Origin: Gemmatimonadota bacterium
Lineage (GTDB): Bacteria > Gemmatimonadota > Gemmatimonadetes > Gemmatimonadales > GWC2-71-9
Reading direction: 5' to 3'
DNA length: 8,777 bases
NCBI GenBank assembly: GCA_025360265.1
Contig: JANYCP010000248.1
Location: 1-8,777, forward strand
The notes under the pieces are model-generated. The model was given only the letters and a program-made list of their open reading frames with translations. It had not been told where the DNA came from and did no database searches. The translations under genes were made by a program, and so were the position numbers. How positions within the stretch are numbered: the first letter of the stretch is position 1; each line of letters starts with the position of its first letter. Below are positions 6,425 to 8,777 of this stretch, one piece after another.

Positions 6425-7368
6425 TTATTTTCCGTTCGTTGCGTACGAAACGCAGTCACCCTGGTTAGTGAACGTGCTCCCATTACCACGCGAGAGTGTC
6501 TGCCATCCACCATTCTTGCAGCTTGCCGCGGCTGTCGCGGGGGTGAAGGCATTCAGCCGGACAGCCGGCGAGTACGGCGTCCAATTGTCGTCGCGACGGA
6601 AGGTCCCGATACCACCCGCACCACCATCCGAGTAGTTGGCGGGTGTCATGGTGTTCCAGAAGAGCGCATCGGCCTCGACATTGACGCCAACCGACGGTGA
6701 CGGTGGTGCCGACACCAGGCCAACATTCAGCGACTCGTACGGCCCATTGAGGCCGATTGGGTTCGCGCCCCACGTGTTGGTGTTGTAGGCAATGCCGAAG
6801 ATCACTTCGTTTGGCAGCGTGAGGTTGAGGGAGCGCAGGTCGAATTCGATCGAGAACGCAAAGCCGTTGTAGCACGCATTGTCCGCTGCACGCCATGCCG
6901 TTCCGCCGGCGCACGTCAGGTCAGCTTCGGGACGCCACGGAATCAGGAACGTCTGCGTCACCGTACCGAGCAGCGCGCCTACCGCCGGCGCCGGATTCGT
7001 GTGGTCGACCGCATAGATGTTGAACGTGATCGGATGCTGGAATCCTGCGGCGGCCATTGTCGGATAGTCACTGTGCTTGGCCCAGTCACTCATGTCCACC
7101 GTCGCGCTCCGTGCGTGCCGATCGGTGCCCGCCAGCGCGATGTAGTCGCCGAACTCCCTGTCTGGTTGGCCTGATAACCGAGACTTGGCATGTTCGGAGG
7201 AAGCAAAGCCGGAGTGTTGTTGAACACGGCGGTTCCGGCCGGACTGGCCTGCACGCTGGACGGATTCTGCGACATGACGGCGCTATCGGAGATCACCGTT
7301 TCGTTCGAACAGCCGGCAGTGAGCGCCAGGATGGTGAAACCAAGAATTCCAGATCGATGCAAGCGCAT
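6425..7368 (-). pseudogene. Secreted lipoprotein gene of unknown function, split by an apparent one-base deletion
   Basis: Read from the ATG at 7368 (GAGGG 5 nt upstream), this begins a lipoprotein: M-R-L-H-R, a hydrophobic stretch, then L-T-A-G-C with Cys20 as the lipidated residue. The frame runs to L-G-Y-Q-A-N-Q-T-G, then leaves the family sequence. In the next frame the sequence continues smoothly as E-F-G-D-Y-I-A-L-A-G-T-D-R. The join is a GGG at 7158-7156 where GGGG would restore one frame, giving about 314 residues. The body has IPWRPEADLTCAGGTAWRAA, CYNGFAFSIEFDL, E-V-I-F-G-I-A-Y-N-T-N-T-W-G and GIGTFRRDDNWTPYSPAV. I recall this pattern from uncharacterised extracellular proteins of soil bacteria; its function is unknown. 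The C-terminal segment is C-K-N-G-G-W-Q followed by FTNQGDCVSY. It may be a recent pseudogene, a sequencing error in a homopolymer, or an expressed gene with frameshifting. The coding quality of both halves argues that decay, if real, is very recent. Confidence 0.78.
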
Positions 7369-7463
7369 GAGTACCCTCTGGTGGTGGAGCGTGAATGGAG
7401 TCGGGCCCTTCAGTGAAACTACGGGGGGACAGAGCGAACGTACCGCGATAATGGGGCGGTGCA

Positions 7464-7483
7464 ATGAGGCGACGGTGCCTCAT
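7464..7483. repeat. Short inverted repeat upstream of the split lipoprotein gene
   Basis: ATGAGGC (7464-7470) and GCCTCAT (7477-7483) are exact complements around GACGGT. The symmetry extends by GC at both ends if one A (7463) is bulged. It lies about 96 bp upstream of the lipoprotein start on the minus strand, in a gene-free stretch (7369-7577). It could be an operator or a 5' leader hairpin. I could not identify confident promoter boxes near it. Confidence 0.35.
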
Positions 7484-7577
7484 GCGATGGATTGTTGCAG
7501 CACTCGCTGTAGTACCCGCGAGACGATTGGGTTGGAACGACTGTTCGAGGGAATCCCCTTCAAAGCCGGTTCGACCC

Positions 7578-7620
7578 GAAGCCCGCCGTGGCCACTCGTT
7601 TGGTGGTCACGGCGGGCTTC
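7578..7620 (-). terminator. 18-bp near-perfect hairpin downstream of the second lipoprotein gene
   Basis: GAAGCCCGCCGTGGCCAC (7578-7595) pairs with GTGGTCACGGCGGGCTTC (7603-7620), with one G/T mismatch and a 7-nt loop. It begins 38 nt after the stop of the minus-strand lipoprotein gene at 7659 and separates it from the next minus-strand gene. As with the hairpin at 6367, there is no U-run. Confidence 0.7.
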
Positions 7621-7658
7621 CGGTCGATCGTCCTGGCTGATCGAGTGCAATCGTGGGA

Positions 7659-8195
7659 CTACGAGGTGATTGGCATCCCGATGCATGAGTGGGCCGCATC
7701 GTTCTTGTCGGCGTTGTGCGAAACGAAGTCCCCGTGGTTCTTGTAGTTGGTCGACGTCGTTACAAGCCGGTTGACCGTTCCGGTGAAGATCTGTCCATTG
7801 ATATCGCTCCCCGACAACGGCCCACCGCCGGCAGAGAAGCTTCCATCCCAGAAGTAGTTGCCACCCGGGTTGAACGGCCCGTCGTAGATCGAATGGAACG
7901 AGATGACACCGCCGGCCAGCGTACCAGTGATCGTTTCCGTGGTGTAATACCCGCTCAGGAGGGGCGTGCCACCGGTGATGGCGATCGAGCCGTCGCACGG
8001 GTTTGTCTTCACCGCAAAGTCATGCTCGTACACGTCGTAAACCAATACCTGATAGCTGGTCGTCGTTTGCTGGTACCTGGCAGGTCCGTTGCCGGCGGCA
8101 TAGCTCGGGGTGGATGCCGTGCTTTCCGTCGGCAGCATGGCCGCGCCATCGCAGGCGGCGACGAGGAACGGGAGTGCGAGCAGCAAGCGCTTCAT
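7659..8195 (-). CDS. Putative lipoprotein of unknown function with a C-terminal YKNHGDFVSH motif
   Basis: A 178-residue protein. The start at 8195 (GAGGG 7 nt upstream) gives a clean lipoprotein signal, M-K-R-L-L-L-A-L-P-F-L-V-A-A-C, with Cys15 at the cleavage site. A Ser/Thr/Ala-rich linker (20-45) follows. The body (about 46-147) is predicted to be mostly beta strand: YQVLVYDVYEHDFAV, P-C-D-G-S-I-A-I-T-G-G, SGYYTTETITGTLAGGVISF, and several Gly/Asn/Ser turns near GPFNPGGNYFWDGSFSAGGG. The C-terminal motif YKNHGDFVSH is at 151-160, then N-A-D-K-N-D-A-A-H-S-C-I-G-M-P-I. I recall similar KNHG-x-x-VS endings in uncharacterised secreted proteins, but no function is known to me. C67 and C171 may form a disulfide. 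The neighbouring lipoprotein on the same strand has a related ending and a similar ribosome site, so the two may be exported and handled alike, though hairpins suggest separate transcripts. Confidence 0.82.
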   Translation of the reverse strand: MKRLLLALPFLVAACDGAAMLPTESTASTPSYAAGNGPARYQQTTTSYQVLVYDVYEHDFAVKTNPCDGSIAITGGTPLLSGYYTTETITGTLAGGVISFHSIYDGPFNPGGNYFWDGSFSAGGGPLSGSDINGQIFTGTVNRLVTTSTNYKNHGDFVSHNADKNDAAHSCIGMPITS

Positions 8196-8285
8196 GGTAG
8201 AACCCTCGGTGGGAGGACGGCATCTGTGAAGGACGATCATCGACCACGGCATTCCAGAATGCGACCAAAGGCTACAGCAAGAACC

Positions 8286-8365
8286 ATGATTGGCAAGTGG
8301 TGCTTGTGCTCGGCCGTAGCGCCACACAGTGCGCACCAATCATTGCACAGGCCTCGCTACGGTCG
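8286..8365. other. Interlocked inverted repeats between the isomerase and lipoprotein genes
   Basis: Arm A ATGATTGG (8286-8293) pairs with CCAATCAT (8336-8343). Arm B CGGCCGTAGCG (8311-8321) pairs with CGCTACGGTCG (8355-8365), giving 11 pairs with one G/T. The order is A, B, A', B', so the two stems cross as in a pseudoknot, or they are alternative structures. GTGCGCAC at 8329-8336 is a further palindrome in the loop. B' covers the isomerase stop codon (8357-8359), so on the minus strand this could be its terminator and/or part of the leader of the lipoprotein gene that follows 91 bp downstream. No T-run is seen. Confidence 0.45.
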
Positions 8366-8777
8366 TCGCGGTGCGCCATCGGCTGCGATGTCGTAGCCGA
8401 GCCCCCGCAGGTAGCGCTGCGAGATCGCGTTCGCCTCGCGCGGCGTCTTCGCCTTGTCGGGCACCGCATCAAGCTCAACGACGGCCCAGCCGTCGAACGA
8501 CGTTTCTTCCAACGCCTTGAACAGGTCGGGGAGCGGTACCCGCCCGCGGCCCAGTTCTACAAAGCGATACCCGGAGCCGCCGTCGGTGTTCTCCACGTCC
8601 TTGATGTGCAGGAAGAGCAGCCGTCCCATGTTGTCCCGCACCGCCTTGGCGGGATCGCCACCAGCCTGGAAATAATGTGCGACATCGAGTTCGAGTTTGA
8701 CGTACCGGTGATCTGCCGCATCGAGCACTCTGGCGACTTCATCGGGTGACTGGCCGAGCGCGCCCATGTGGTTGTGA
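8357..8777 (-). CDS. Sugar phosphate isomerase/epimerase (xylose isomerase-like TIM barrel), C-terminal part; 5' end outside window
   Basis: The frame is open through the right edge of the window (reading H-N-H-M-G at the edge), so the ATG at 8767 is probably internal. The visible about 139 residues are the C-terminal half of an AP-endonuclease-2/xylose-isomerase-like barrel. H-N-H-M-G is a metal-site strand in this superfamily. It is followed by V-K-L-E-L-D-V-A-H (metal-binding Asp and His), L-L-F-L-H-I-K-D-V and W-A-V-V-E-L-D-A-V (terminal metal-binding Glu), then a C-terminal helix A-N-A-I-S-Q-R-Y-L-R-G-L-G-Y. Such enzymes isomerise or epimerise sugars or keto-sugars using a divalent metal; the exact substrate cannot be told from this half. 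No signal peptide can be assessed because the N-terminus is missing. The stop lies within an inverted repeat that may terminate transcription. Confidence 0.88.
   Translation of the reverse strand, partial: HNHMGALGQSPDEVARVLDAADHRYVKLELDVAHYFQAGGDPAKAVRDNMGRLLFLHIKDVENTDGGSGYRFVELGRGRVPLPDLFKALEETSFDGWAVVELDAVPDKAKTPREANAISQRYLRGLGYDIAADGAPRRP

Noticed and set aside
7689..8396. A 235-residue plus-strand open frame across the second lipoprotein gene
   Set aside because: It is very Arg-rich with no motif, while the opposite strand has a lipobox, a ribosome site and beta-rich coding sequence.
1..8777. tRNA or rRNA genes, insertion sequence ends, phage or defence genes
   Set aside because: No cloverleaf-like sequence, transposase motif, terminal repeats with target duplications, or defence-type domains were recognised by eye.

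Overview
The window is GC-rich DNA from a Gram-negative bacterium. It carries an outer-membrane OmpA-type protein, signal-peptide-bearing secreted proteins and two lipoproteins. The flavour of several genes (an ECF-like sigma factor fragment beginning VTRLLDEVRQSD, an M28 peptidase fragment with DSIMNGADDDSSG, and secreted proteins ending in KN-x-GD-x-VS) fits Gemmatimonadota best. This assignment is inference from recalled family styles, not from a search.

Left part (1-2438, plus strand): the 3' portion of an sbcC/rad50-type DNA repair ATPase (zinc hook, ABC signature, Walker B, D-loop, H-switch), whose end overlaps by 14 nt the start of a tandem-domain GNAT acetyltransferase. A short intergenic stretch with a pure-purine tract and a dispersed-repeat-like sequence follows. 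Next, on the minus strand, is a small retropepsin-like aspartyl protease domain protein (2528-3127) with an unusually long, unconserved-looking tail.

Middle (about 3184-4800): a graveyard of decayed genes. An ECF-like sigma factor remnant (minus, with a frameshift and an internal loss) lies beside a small three-helix membrane protein (minus). Divergent from these is a broken M28 family metallopeptidase (plus) that keeps its signal peptide and several family motifs but has lost its central part, one zinc-ligand region and its reading frame.

Right part (4822-8777): an intact outer-membrane protein with an N-terminal barrel-like region, an Ig-like domain, a 15-proline linker, a second Ig-like region and an OmpA peptidoglycan-binding domain. 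It ends at a perfect 16-bp hairpin that it shares with the convergent minus-strand genes. These are a lipoprotein gene interrupted by an apparent one-base deletion in a G run, a second lipoprotein gene with a related C-terminal motif, and the 3' part of a sugar phosphate isomerase/epimerase (TIM barrel) cut by the window edge.

I saw no mobile element, CRISPR array, tRNA or rRNA, and no convincing multi-gene novel system. The most interesting items are the decayed-gene cluster, the frameshifted lipoprotein, the C-terminal motif shared by the two lipoproteins, and the interlocked inverted repeats between the isomerase and the second lipoprotein gene.
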